DNA of 64,000 nt from positions 620,001-684,000 of the forward strand of contig NZ_SMGR01000001.1 of the NCBI RefSeq assembly GCF_004346865.1. The letters run 5' to 3'. This document shows, one piece after another, positions 1 through 8,177 of this stretch. The DNA comes from Shimia isoporae. GTDB taxonomy: Bacteria; Pseudomonadota; Alphaproteobacteria; Rhodobacterales; Rhodobacteraceae. The translations under genes and the position numbers were made by a program. A model generated the notes under the pieces. That model ran no database searches. It was not told the origin of the DNA and saw only the letters and a program-made list of their open reading frames with translations. Positions within the stretch are counted from its first letter, which is position 1. Every line of letters begins with the position of its first letter.

Positions 1-18
1 GGACAAGGTGTAGTCTGG

Positions 19-540
19 TCACGGCAGTTCTCCCTTCAAAAGCATCGGTAGGCCGGCAACAACCAGAACTGCCAAATCTGCCTGGGCGGCAATGGCTTGA
101 TTGAGTTTGCCTTGGGCGTCTCTGAACTGCCTCGCGAGTTTGTTGTCTGGCACAACGTCAAGGCCTACTTCGTTTGTGACCACAACGATCCTGCCATTGC
201 AGTTTGAAAGTGCTGTCAGCAGCCTTTCTTGCTCTGCGGCAATATCGCTTTCTGCCAATAGGTGGTTGGACAGCCACATCGTGGCGCAATCCAGCAGAAC
301 CACTTCGGATTCAGCGACTTGAGAGAGCGCATGCGCGGTGTCGAGCGGGCTTTCGATCGTGCGCCAGTCAGGACCTCTTTGATCAAGGTGTGCAGCAATC
401 TTTGCACGCATCTCGTCGTCAAACGCCTGTGATGTCGCAAGATAGACGCGCGGCGCCTTTGTAGCGACGACCAACGACTCGGCAAACGCCGACTTACCGG
501 AGGAAGCTCCGCCGAGGATCAGACTCAGTTTTTGCAGCAT
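19..540 (-). CDS. cobP: Bifunctional adenosylcobinamide kinase / adenosylcobinamide-phosphate guanylyltransferase
   Basis: The 173-residue protein has the CobU/CobP fold signature: a P-loop near residues 9-16 (GGASSGKS) and the family block TNEVGLDVVPDN followed by ARQFRDAQGKLNQ. The family phosphorylates adenosylcobinamide and transfers GMP to it, late steps of cobalamin nucleotide-loop assembly in the cytosol. Length is normal for the family and the ATG start places the P-loop right at the N-terminus as expected. The gene lies at the window edge, so other cob genes may follow downstream on the minus strand; none is visible here, and no cobalamin riboswitch is visible in its short upstream region. 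Confidence 0.93.
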   Translation of the reverse strand: MLQKLSLILGGASSGKSAFAESLVVATKAPRVYLATSQAFDDEMRAKIAAHLDQRGPDWRTIESPLDTAHALSQVAESEVVLLDCATMWLSNHLLAESDIAAEQERLLTALSNCNGRIVVVTNEVGLDVVPDNKLARQFRDAQGKLNQAIAAQADLAVLVVAGLPMLLKGELP

Positions 541-615
541 GTGTCATCCGTCCATTGCGCTGGCGCGTAGATTGGCAAAAGATGCGGCGAGTGCAAGAGG
601 CCGTGCGCTGCGTTG

Positions 616-644
616 TTAAGTTGAGTTGAATTCTGGATTAATAT
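616..644 (+). promoter_or_regulatory. Candidate sigma-70 promoter for the ChaN-like gene
   Basis: TTAAGT at 616-621 and TAATAT at 639-644 are separated by 17 bp, in the divergent region between cobP and the ChaN-like gene. The predicted start of transcription would be about 28 bp before the start codon. Assigned by eye only. Confidence 0.35.
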
Positions 645-678
645 TACCTCGACGGTCCGGGCCTGAGAAAGGACGAGT

Positions 679-1485
679 ATGAAAACGTTTTTTACAGTGA
701 CGGCCACCGCTTTGATGATCGTGCCAAACTTCTCAATCGCCAAAGAGATTTCGGCCAAGGAATTGACGGATCTGCCCTCGGCTCAGGTGGTGTTTCTGGG
801 GGAGGTACATGACAACCCGCATCATCATGACAATCAGGCGGTGGCTCTTGCGGCTCTAAGACCGGCCGCGGTTGTCTTTGAAATGTTGACGCCAGACGCG
901 GCACAGAAAGTGACACCGGAGCTGATGAACGACGAGTCCGGTCTTAGGGAGGCGTTGGATTGGGATAATAGTGGTTGGCCGGACTTTGCAATGTACTTCC
1001 CTGTGTTTTCTGCAAGCGCAGGAGCTGCGATTTTCGGAGCGCAAGTCCCCAGATCGTCGGCACGCGACGCTGTGATGGGGGGCGATGTGGCTTCGGCATT
1101 TGGTGACCGGGCAGGCGAGTTCGGCCTGTTGGACGCCTTGCCTTCGGAGCAGCAAACGGAGCGTGAAGCCAAGCAAATGGCGGCGCATTGTGACGCGCTT
1201 CCGGCTGAAATGCTGCCGGGTATGGTTTTGGCTCAACGCCTGCGAGATGCTACGTTGGCTCGTGCGGCTGTTGAGGCCCTGGAAGCGACCGGTGGGCCGG
1301 TGGCCGTCGTCACCGGAAACGGCCACGCCCGCACAGATTGGGGTGCGTCGGCCCTCATCGGGAAAAACGTCTCAGTCCTGTCGATTGGTCAGTTTGAGGC
1401 CGCGCCTGACGCCAGCGTGCCGTACGATTTTTGGTTGGTCACAGAAGCTGCGGAAAGGGAAGATCCTTGTGCCGCGTTCAGATAG
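679..1485 (+). CDS. ChaN / Tiki-superfamily secreted protein
   Basis: The 268-residue protein begins with a Sec signal peptide (about residues 1-21) and then shows the ChaN-type core, with VVFLGEVHDNPHHH near residue 36 and VVTGNGHARTDWG near the C-terminus. ChaN relatives are periplasmic or lipid-anchored proteins; Campylobacter ChaN binds haem, and the fold is shared with Tiki and erythromycin-esterase-like enzymes. There is no lipobox cysteine, so this copy is probably soluble and periplasmic. A good Shine-Dalgarno (AAAGGACGAG) precedes the ATG. Family membership is fairly clear, but substrate and haem binding are not shown by the sequence. Confidence 0.75.
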   Translation: MKTFFTVTATALMIVPNFSIAKEISAKELTDLPSAQVVFLGEVHDNPHHHDNQAVALAALRPAAVVFEMLTPDAAQKVTPELMNDESGLREALDWDNSGWPDFAMYFPVFSASAGAAIFGAQVPRSSARDAVMGGDVASAFGDRAGEFGLLDALPSEQQTEREAKQMAAHCDALPAEMLPGMVLAQRLRDATLARAAVEALEATGGPVAVVTGNGHARTDWGASALIGKNVSVLSIGQFEAAPDASVPYDFWLVTEAAEREDPCAAFR

Positions 1486-1554
1486 CAACCGTTGCTTGTG
1501 TCGCGCGCGCCAGCGACATAGGTTTGGTCTACTGTGACAAAGAAGGCCGACAAC

Positions 1555-2745
1555 ATGCTGACGGATAAGCGCATTCTCCTGATCATTGCGGGTGGTATTG
1601 CCGCCTATAAATCGCTCGATCTGATTAGGCGGCTGCGAGAGCGCGGCGCTTGGGTAACACCCGTATTGACGCGTGCAGCCGAGGAGTTCGTGACGCCTTT
1701 GTCGGTGTCTTCGCTTGCGGGCGAGAAAGTGTACCGAGACCTGTTCGACCTTACGGATGAGGCGGAGATGGGGCATATTCAGCTTTCCCGCTCGGCTGAC
1801 CTGATCGTTGTCGCTCCGGCGACGGCGGATTTGCTGGCGAAGATGGCCAACGGTATGGCCAATGATCTGGCGTCGACGCTGCTTTTGGCAACGGATACGC
1901 CAGTTTTGACGGCGCCCGCAATGAACGTGCGCATGTGGGAGCATCCTGCAACACAACGAAATCTGGAGACACTGCAAAACGATGGTGTGGGGTTCGTCGG
2001 ACCCAACGAAGGCGATATGGCCTGTGGTGAATACGGGCCGGGCCGGATGTCTGAACCGCTTGAAATTGTTGCGGCAATTGAAGGTGCAATGAAAGTTGGC
2101 CCTCTGTCTGGTCGACGTGTTCTGGTAACTTCCGGCCCCACTCACGAGCCTATAGATCCGGTCCGGTATATCGCCAACCGGTCCTCAGGTGCGCAAGGAA
2201 CAGCGATTGCCGAAGCAATGGTCGCGCAAGGCGCCGAGGTTGTTTTTGTGACTGGTCCGGCGGAGGCGGGACGTCCGCACGGAGTGCATTTGGTTGAGGT
2301 CGAAACGGCTCAGGAAATGATGCAGGCGGTGCAGGGCGCTTTGCCGGTGGATGCAGCAATCTTCAGTGCAGCGGTGGCAGATTGGCGGGTTGCCAGCGCG
2401 TCTGACAGTAAGATCAAAAAAACCAAGCAAGGCTTGCCCACTCTGGAATTTGCGGAAAATCCGGACATTCTGGCAACGGTCAGTCAGATGGCTATGGGGC
2501 GCCCCAAACTGGTGGTGGGGTTTGCTGCCGAAACGGACGATGTGATCGACAACGCTACATCTAAACGCGAGCGCAAGGGATGCGACTGGATCGTTGCGAA
2601 CGACGTGAGCCCCGAAACTGGAATTATGGGGGGCACGGAGAACGCAGTGACGTTGATTTCGGACAGTGGAGCGGAAGCCTGGCCGCGCATGGGCAAGAGA
2701 GACGTTGCGCGATTGTTGGCGGAACGCGTTGCGAAGGCGTTGTGA
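1555..2745 (+). CDS. coaBC: Phosphopantothenoylcysteine decarboxylase / phosphopantothenate-cysteine ligase
   Basis: A 396-residue fusion enzyme of coenzyme A synthesis. The N-terminal FMN-dependent CoaC half carries GGIAAYKSLDLIRRL and the substrate-binding segment with APAMNVRMWEHPA. The C-terminal CoaB half has TSGPTHEPIDPVRYIANRSSG and the KIKK segment that binds CTP in this family. An in-frame GTG 21 bp upstream (1534) would add seven residues, but the ATG at 1555 is preceded by AAGAAGG at good spacing. dut begins 40 bp downstream, so the two are probably co-transcribed. Confidence 0.95.
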   Translation: MLTDKRILLIIAGGIAAYKSLDLIRRLRERGAWVTPVLTRAAEEFVTPLSVSSLAGEKVYRDLFDLTDEAEMGHIQLSRSADLIVVAPATADLLAKMANGMANDLASTLLLATDTPVLTAPAMNVRMWEHPATQRNLETLQNDGVGFVGPNEGDMACGEYGPGRMSEPLEIVAAIEGAMKVGPLSGRRVLVTSGPTHEPIDPVRYIANRSSGAQGTAIAEAMVAQGAEVVFVTGPAEAGRPHGVHLVEVETAQEMMQAVQGALPVDAAIFSAAVADWRVASASDSKIKKTKQGLPTLEFAENPDILATVSQMAMGRPKLVVGFAAETDDVIDNATSKRERKGCDWIVANDVSPETGIMGGTENAVTLISDSGAEAWPRMGKRDVARLLAERVAKAL

Positions 2746-2785
2746 CTGTTTCACCTTGGATGAGAGTTCCGAAGGGACAACGCGC

Positions 2786-3253
2786 ATGACAAAAGTGCTT
2801 ATCAAGCTTCGCTGGTTAGAAGGCGCTGACCAGTCTGTACCGATGCCGTCCTATGAAACGGAAGGGGCGGCGGGTGCTGATGTGAGGGCCAATTTTCCTC
2901 AGACGGGCCGTGCAGGAATAACATTGGCACCTGGTGCCCGTGCTTTGGTGCCAACTGGTTTGTCGTTGGAAATTCCACAGGGCTATGAGGTGCAGATGCG
3001 GCCACGATCGGGGCTGGCTCTTAAAAATGGCATCACGTTGCCCAATAGCCCTGGTACCATCGACAGCGACTATCGGGGGCCGCTCGGCGTGATTGTGCTG
3101 AACGCCGGCCAAGAGACTTTTGAGATCGCGCACGGAATGCGGATTGCGCAGATGATCGTCGCGCCAGTATTGAGCGCGAAATTTGAATTGCACCAAGAGC
3201 TTAGCGAGAGCGAACGCGGCGCTGGCGGCTTTGGATCAACTGGAGTGACCTGA
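2786..3253 (+). CDS. dut: Deoxyuridine 5'-triphosphate nucleotidohydrolase
   Basis: The 155-residue trimeric dUTPase hydrolyses dUTP to dUMP and pyrophosphate, keeping uracil out of DNA and feeding dTMP synthesis. Family motifs are present in order: GAAGADVRA, RPRSGLALKNGI, the GTIDSDYRG loop with the catalytic Asp, the RIAQMI strand and the C-terminal arm GAGGFGSTG that closes over the substrate. The ATG start is chosen because it follows AAGGGACAA and gives normal length; the open frame extends upstream into coaBC but lacks homology there. Its TGA shares one base with the ATG of the next gene (TGATG), indicating translational coupling. Confidence 0.96.
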   Translation: MTKVLIKLRWLEGADQSVPMPSYETEGAAGADVRANFPQTGRAGITLAPGARALVPTGLSLEIPQGYEVQMRPRSGLALKNGITLPNSPGTIDSDYRGPLGVIVLNAGQETFEIAHGMRIAQMIVAPVLSAKFELHQELSESERGAGGFGSTGVT

Positions 3254-4314
3254 TGCTTTTGGTGTTTGCGATGGCCGCGGCTATCTGGGGCGTAGGGCTC
3301 CTGACTGGCGCTCCGAAGCGGGTCCGCTGGACGATGATCGGGCTGTTGTACCTTGCGGTTCTGATCGCGCATCTGGTGTTGCCGGATGGCAATTCCCTTA
3401 GAATGGCAACGGGGGAAACCGCGGCACTATGGGCCATACTTGGTGGCGGTGTCGCTTTGGTTTTTGGCTATCGAGCGGTCCTGCTGCGCCTGAAAGCGCA
3501 TGCTGATGCGCAAGCGGAAATCCCCCCTGAAGAGACACCAGCCGGGCCCTTTTCGGAAACAGAGTTGAACCGGTATGCGCGTCACATCGTGCTGCGGGAA
3601 ATGGGCGGGCTTGGTCAAAAAAAGCTCAAGGATGCCAAAGTATTGGTGATCGGGGCCGGAGGGCTTGGATCTCCGGCGTTGCTGTATCTTGCGGCTGCGG
3701 GCGTGGGGACAATTGGAGTGGTGGACGACGACGTGGTCGACAATTCCAATTTGCAAAGACAGGTGATCCATCCGGATCGGATGATCGGAGAGCCCAAGGT
3801 GTTCTCGGCAGCTGAGGCCATGACAGCGCAAAATCCGTTTGTGTCGGTGAAGCCGTACCATCGCCGTTTGTCTGAAGACGATGCAGAATCGTTGATCGGC
3901 GAGTACGATCTCGTGTTGGACGGTACAGACAATTTCGATACGCGATACCTGGTCAACCGAACCTGTGTGAAGCTCGGCAAGCCTTTGATTTCAGGCGCGC
4001 TTTCTCAGTGGGAGGGGCAATTGAGCGTTTTTGACCCAGCCAACAATGCGCCATGCTATCAATGTATTTTCGACAGCGCTCCGGCACCTGAGCTTGCGCC
4101 CAGCTGTGCAGAAGCCGGCGTGGTAGGCCCGCTGCCGGGAGTCATCGGGACTATGATGGCGGTTGAGGCGATCAAACTGATCACAGGTGCCGGATCGGCA
4201 ATGCGGGGCGAGATGATGATCTATGACGCGCTGTGGGGAGAGACCCGAAAGATCATGTTGAAACGGCGACCGGATTGCCCAACATGCGGTGCCCATGACG
4301 CGAAATCTGCATAA
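3253..4314 (+). CDS. Membrane-anchored HesA/MoeB/ThiF-family adenylyltransferase
   Basis: The protein has 353 residues. Residues 1 to about 85 hold three hydrophobic segments. From about residue 100 there is a complete E1-like adenylation domain: RYARHIVLREMGGLGQ, the nucleotide-binding GAGGLGSPAL, NLQRQV, DGTDNFDTRYLVN, the conserved SCAEAGVVGPLPG cysteine region, and two CxxC pairs (CYQC and CPTC) expected to bind zinc. MoeB and ThiF adenylate the C-terminal glycine of MoaD or ThiS. The membrane segments are absent from classical MoeB (about 250 residues) and should tether the enzyme to the inner membrane. The start overlaps the dut stop by one base. Whether the partner is MoaD, ThiS or another carrier cannot be told. 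Confidence 0.88.
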   Translation: MLLVFAMAAAIWGVGLLTGAPKRVRWTMIGLLYLAVLIAHLVLPDGNSLRMATGETAALWAILGGGVALVFGYRAVLLRLKAHADAQAEIPPEETPAGPFSETELNRYARHIVLREMGGLGQKKLKDAKVLVIGAGGLGSPALLYLAAAGVGTIGVVDDDVVDNSNLQRQVIHPDRMIGEPKVFSAAEAMTAQNPFVSVKPYHRRLSEDDAESLIGEYDLVLDGTDNFDTRYLVNRTCVKLGKPLISGALSQWEGQLSVFDPANNAPCYQCIFDSAPAPELAPSCAEAGVVGPLPGVIGTMMAVEAIKLITGAGSAMRGEMMIYDALWGETRKIMLKRRPDCPTCGAHDAKSA

Positions 4315-4447
4315 CATCTGCAACACGTCGGTATTTCGTCGGCGCCGTGTAACCATCAAAAATCAGTGGGGCTCGGGTTTGTGAAGCGAAGCTTGATTGC
4401 AGCTCGCGAACGCGCCGCATAGGCTGGCGCCAAAAGGAGACATCGCC

Positions 4448-6460
4448 ATGACGAACCCGCTTTTGAGCGACTGGAGTACCCCGTTCGAGATTGCCCCATT
4501 TGACAAGATCAGCGACGCGGATTTTGAGCCCGCCTTCGTGGAGGCTTTGGCTGCTCACAAATCAGAGATCGCGGCGATTGCAGACAATCCGGAAACGCCA
4601 ACATTTGGCAACACGATCGAGGCGATGGAAATGGCTGGCGAGGCGCTGGATAAGGTTTTGTCAGTGTTCTTTTCTGTGGCAGGTGCAGACAGCAATCCCG
4701 CGAGAGAAGCGCTGCAGCGTGAGTTTTCACCGAAGCTGGCCGCACATAGCGCAGAGATTTCTTCCAACAAGGCGTTGTTCTCGCGGATTGCAGCCGTTTG
4801 GGAAAATCGGGCCACCCTTGATCTGAACGACGAGCAGCTCAGGGTGCTCATGCTGACACACCGTGGCTTCGTGCGCGGCGGCGCAGCACTTGAAGGCGCG
4901 GATGACGAGCGCATGAAAGAGATCAAGTCGCGGCTTGCTGTGTTGGGGACAGAGTTTACCCAAAATCTGCTGGCCGATGAGCGCGATTGGTTCATGGAAC
5001 TGAGCGAAGAGGATCTTGAAGGTCTGCCTGCCTTTGTGGTGGATGCAGCGCGTGCTGCTGGTGAGGAAAAGGGCAAAAGAGGTCCGGTGGTGACATTGTC
5101 GCGTTCGCTGATCGTGCCTTTCCTGCAGTTTTCTCCGCGTCGGGACCTGCGGGAGAAGGCATTTGCGGCCTGGGCGGCGCGCGGCGCAAACGGAGGCGAA
5201 ACAGATAATCGTGGTATCGCCGCAGAAACGTTGGCGTTGCGCGAAGAGCGGGCGAAGCTTTTGGGATACAATTGCTTTGCGGATTTCAAGCTTGAGACCG
5301 AAATGGCGAAAACGCCTGAGGCTGTTCGCGAACTTTTGATGGCGGTGTGGGCGCCGGCGAAGGCGCGGGCCGAAACGGATGGCGCTGTGTTGACCGAGAT
5401 GATGCATGCGGATGGGATCAACGGTGATCTCGAGCCGTGGGACTGGCGATATTATGCGGAGAAGCGGCGCAAGGCGGAACATGATCTGGATGAGGCGGCG
5501 CTGAAACCTTACCTGCAGCTTGAACGCATGATTGAGGCGTCTTTTGCCTGCGCCACGAAACTCTTTGGTCTGGAATTCAAGGAATTGGACGTGCCGCTGT
5601 ATCACGAAGACTGTCGCGCGTGGGAGGTGACACGTGATGGCGAACACGTGGCGGTTTTCATCGGTGACTATTTTGCCCGCGGTGGCAAGCGCTCCGGCGC
5701 GTGGTGCTCCGCGATGCGTGGTCAGGCGAAATTCCCGAAAGTACAGGGCCCCGTGGTGATCAATGTCTGCAATTTCGCAAAGGGCGATCCGGCGCTTTTG
5801 AGCTATGACGATGCGCGGACGTTGTTTCACGAATTTGGACATGCGTTGCATCAGATGTTGAGCAATGTGACCTATGAGAGTGTGTCCGGAACGTCTGTGG
5901 CGCGCGATTTTGTTGAACTGCCGAGTCAGCTTTATGAACACTGGCTGGAGGTGCCCGAAGTCCTTGCAGAGTTCGCAACGCACGCAGAGACCGGCGCGGC
6001 GATGCCGGACGAGATGCTGAAAAAAGTACTGGGAGCGGCAAACTTTGACCAAGGATTTGCTACGGTCGAGTATGTTGCGTCGGCTCTGGTGGATTTGGCG
6101 TTCCACGACGGTGATGCGCCGGCGGATCCAATGGCGAAACAGGCCGACGTACTGGCCGACTTGGGAATGCCGCGCGCGATCACCATGCGCCATGCGACGC
6201 CACAGTTCGCGCACGTCTTTGCAGGTGATGGCTATAGCTCCGGTTACTACAGCTACATGTGGTCGGAAGTGATGGATGCGGATGCATTTGAGGCCTTTGA
6301 AGAAGCAGGCAGCCCGTTTGACGCAAAAACGGCCAAGGCGCTTGAAACACACATCCTGTCGACCGGTGGTACAGTCGAGGCAGATGATCTTTACAAGCGT
6401 TTCCGCGGGCGGTTGCCGGGGGTTGAGGCATTGCTCAAAGGACGCGGATTGGCGGCGTAG
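4448..6460 (+). CDS. M3-family zinc oligopeptidase (peptidyl-dipeptidase / oligopeptidase A type)
   Basis: The 670-residue cytosolic metallopeptidase carries the M3 zinc motif HEFGHALH at residues 461-468. The family third zinc ligand, a Glu about 25 residues on, fits FVELPSQLYEHW. The YSSGYYSYMWSEV block near the C-terminus is the substrate-tyrosine region typical of Dcp and OpdA. Such enzymes degrade short peptides released by proteases and signal-peptide turnover. The ATG is preceded by AAAAGGAGA; the open frame runs 51 bp further upstream without family similarity. Dcp and PrlC/OpdA cannot be separated with confidence by eye. Confidence 0.9.
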   Translation: MTNPLLSDWSTPFEIAPFDKISDADFEPAFVEALAAHKSEIAAIADNPETPTFGNTIEAMEMAGEALDKVLSVFFSVAGADSNPAREALQREFSPKLAAHSAEISSNKALFSRIAAVWENRATLDLNDEQLRVLMLTHRGFVRGGAALEGADDERMKEIKSRLAVLGTEFTQNLLADERDWFMELSEEDLEGLPAFVVDAARAAGEEKGKRGPVVTLSRSLIVPFLQFSPRRDLREKAFAAWAARGANGGETDNRGIAAETLALREERAKLLGYNCFADFKLETEMAKTPEAVRELLMAVWAPAKARAETDGAVLTEMMHADGINGDLEPWDWRYYAEKRRKAEHDLDEAALKPYLQLERMIEASFACATKLFGLEFKELDVPLYHEDCRAWEVTRDGEHVAVFIGDYFARGGKRSGAWCSAMRGQAKFPKVQGPVVINVCNFAKGDPALLSYDDARTLFHEFGHALHQMLSNVTYESVSGTSVARDFVELPSQLYEHWLEVPEVLAEFATHAETGAAMPDEMLKKVLGAANFDQGFATVEYVASALVDLAFHDGDAPADPMAKQADVLADLGMPRAITMRHATPQFAHVFAGDGYSSGYYSYMWSEVMDADAFEAFEEAGSPFDAKTAKALETHILSTGGTVEADDLYKRFRGRLPGVEALLKGRGLAA

Positions 6461-6479
6461 ACAGGCCCGGCTAGGGAGA

Positions 6480-6503
6480 GGCTCGGACATGACTGTCCGA
6501 GCC
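6480..6503 (+). terminator. Strong hairpin between the oligopeptidase gene and yciB
   Basis: A perfect 10-bp stem with a TGAC loop lies 20 bp after the oligopeptidase stop codon, between convergent genes. There is no T-run after it, so it may be a weak terminator or an RNA 3'-end protector rather than a classical intrinsic terminator. Confidence 0.4.
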
Positions 6504-6574
6504 TTAGGTCGCCGAAGATTTCGTTCTGGTCAGCAAAAACCCGGGCTGTGTGCTCAAGGCCGAGAGAGGGCCTT

Positions 6575-7207
6575 TTAGGCGCTCTCGTCCTCTTCTTCGA
6601 TACCGTATTCGGAGAACAGTTTTCCTTGGGTCATAAAGAAGGCGAAAACAGCAGCGGTCAGCCCGAACGTTTTGAAGTTGACCCAGGCTTGCTCACTCAT
6701 CAAGCGCCAAACCAGCTCATTGGCGACCGCAAGGCCAAAGAAAAACAGCATCAGGCGCTTGGTCAGGATCATCCAGCCTTCGTCTTGAAGGGGCATCATG
6801 CCTTCCATCACGTGACGTAGGTAGGACTGGCCGCGTGCGAGGCCCACCGCCAGCACGCCACCGAACATTGCGTAAAGGATGGTCGGCTTCATCTTGATAA
6901 ACTTCGGATCATTGAGCCAGACCGTAAGCCCACCAAAGATGATCACAAGAACCAGCGTTACAATTTGCATTTTTGACAGGTGCCCGGTGAGCTTCCAAAG
7001 GATGCCTGTGGTGGCGATCAGCAAAGGCACAAACAAGGCCGTTACGATGATGAACCCCTGATACTCGGTTCCTGCGATGGTAAAGGTCATGTCCTTCATG
7101 CGCATGTAGCCGATGAAAAACAGGATGATCGGACCGAATTCGAGGCCGGTTTTAAGCCATGGATTGATGGCCTTCTGATCAGGCTGTTCGGGCGTATTTT
7201 CAGACAT
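6575..7207 (-). CDS. yciB: YciB / IspZ-family inner-membrane septation protein
   Basis: A 210-residue polytopic membrane protein with about five to six hydrophobic segments. It matches YciB: NPWLKTGLEFGPIILFF at the N-terminus, and NDPKFIKMKPTILYAMFGG and the NELVW region further on. YciB (IspZ) is an inner-membrane protein needed for normal septation and envelope integrity in enterobacteria and Shigella. The start used is the internal ATG of MSENTPEQ; the open frame allows nine more residues upstream. It begins 10 bp after the EamA transporter stop, so the two are co-transcribed. Confidence 0.88.
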   Translation of the reverse strand: MSENTPEQPDQKAINPWLKTGLEFGPIILFFIGYMRMKDMTFTIAGTEYQGFIIVTALFVPLLIATTGILWKLTGHLSKMQIVTLVLVIIFGGLTVWLNDPKFIKMKPTILYAMFGGVLAVGLARGQSYLRHVMEGMMPLQDEGWMILTKRLMLFFFGLAVANELVWRLMSEQAWVNFKTFGLTAAVFAFFMTQGKLFSEYGIEEEDESA

Positions 7208-7217
7208 GGGCGCTCCT

Positions 7218-8120
7218 TTATCCTCCGATCTCAACTATCACAGCTCCGGCTGCAATCAATGCCATAAGGGCGATGCGGCGGGGCCCGACGGTTTCCTTGA
7301 GCACAAGCCAGCCGATCAGGGCTGCAAAAATCGGAGACGTTTCCCGAAGAACGGCGGCTTCTCCGACTTTGTCGAGCCGGGTGGCCATCATGACAGAGCC
7401 AAAGCTCGCAAAGGCCACGAGCCCGCCGAAAAATCCGCGCAGCATCAGTGGGCCGGGGGCGGGCGCGTCGGCCATGGAGCGCCAGCGCAGGAACGCCAAG
7501 ACGGGGAAGACCAGTCCGTCGATAAAGAAAAACCACGCAAGGAAGGTGAACGGATCTGCCGTCGCGCGGATGCCATAGGCGTCATAGGTTGTGTAGAGCG
7601 CGACAAAGAAGCCGGTGAACAACGCAATGACCATGGCTGAGACCAGCGTGTCGCGACCTTCGGTCATGAAAATCATATTGTAGACCGCGAGGCCGAGGAT
7701 GCCCGACATCAAAACCAGTACACCGAGCCATTGCGCGCCGGTGAATGTCTCCCCGAAAATGAGATAGGCACCGATTACCGTGAAGAAAGGGCCAGTGCCG
7801 CGTACCACAGGATACACGACCGTGAAGGCGCCTTTGGTGTAGGCCCAACTTTGCAGAAACTTGTAACCGAGGTGGATGACGAACGCGCCTGCAAAGATCG
7901 GCCACATATGCGGTTCTGGCCAGGGCACAACGAAAAAAGCGAACGGTGCCGCCATGGCAGCATAGGAAAAGTCTATTGCGCCCCGGGTTAGCCAGGGATC
8001 ATGGCGCCCCTTTTGTAGCGCACCAAAGACAGCGTGGAGAAAAGCGGCGGCGAGGGCGAGTATCAGGGCCATCTGGTGGCCAGCTGGAGTGCCTTCCAGC
8101 GAGATCAGCCAGTCGCTCAT
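7218..8120 (-). CDS. DMT-superfamily (EamA) transporter
   Basis: The 300-residue protein has ten predicted hydrophobic segments arranged as two EamA repeats, for example YPVVRGTGPFFTVIGAYLIF in the first and AVLRETSPIFAALIGWLVLKE in the second. DMT carriers export or import small metabolites; the substrate cannot be read from sequence. The ATG at 8120 is preferred to an in-frame TTG nine bases upstream because GGAG lies about 10 bases before it. It sits between ftsY and yciB on the same strand, with 57 bp to ftsY. Confidence 0.85.
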   Translation of the reverse strand: MSDWLISLEGTPAGHQMALILALAAAFLHAVFGALQKGRHDPWLTRGAIDFSYAAMAAPFAFFVVPWPEPHMWPIFAGAFVIHLGYKFLQSWAYTKGAFTVVYPVVRGTGPFFTVIGAYLIFGETFTGAQWLGVLVLMSGILGLAVYNMIFMTEGRDTLVSAMVIALFTGFFVALYTTYDAYGIRATADPFTFLAWFFFIDGLVFPVLAFLRWRSMADAPAPGPLMLRGFFGGLVAFASFGSVMMATRLDKVGEAAVLRETSPIFAALIGWLVLKETVGPRRIALMALIAAGAVIVEIGG

Positions 8121-8177
8121 GGCAGGCAAACTCCACTGATCCGGGCCTTTGGCCTTTTTCCGGGCCGCAGCATCACT

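Noticed and set aside
4727..6490. 587-codon minus-strand open frame across the oligopeptidase gene
   Set aside because: The plus strand encodes a complete M3 peptidase with HEFGH; the antisense frame has no recognisable domain.
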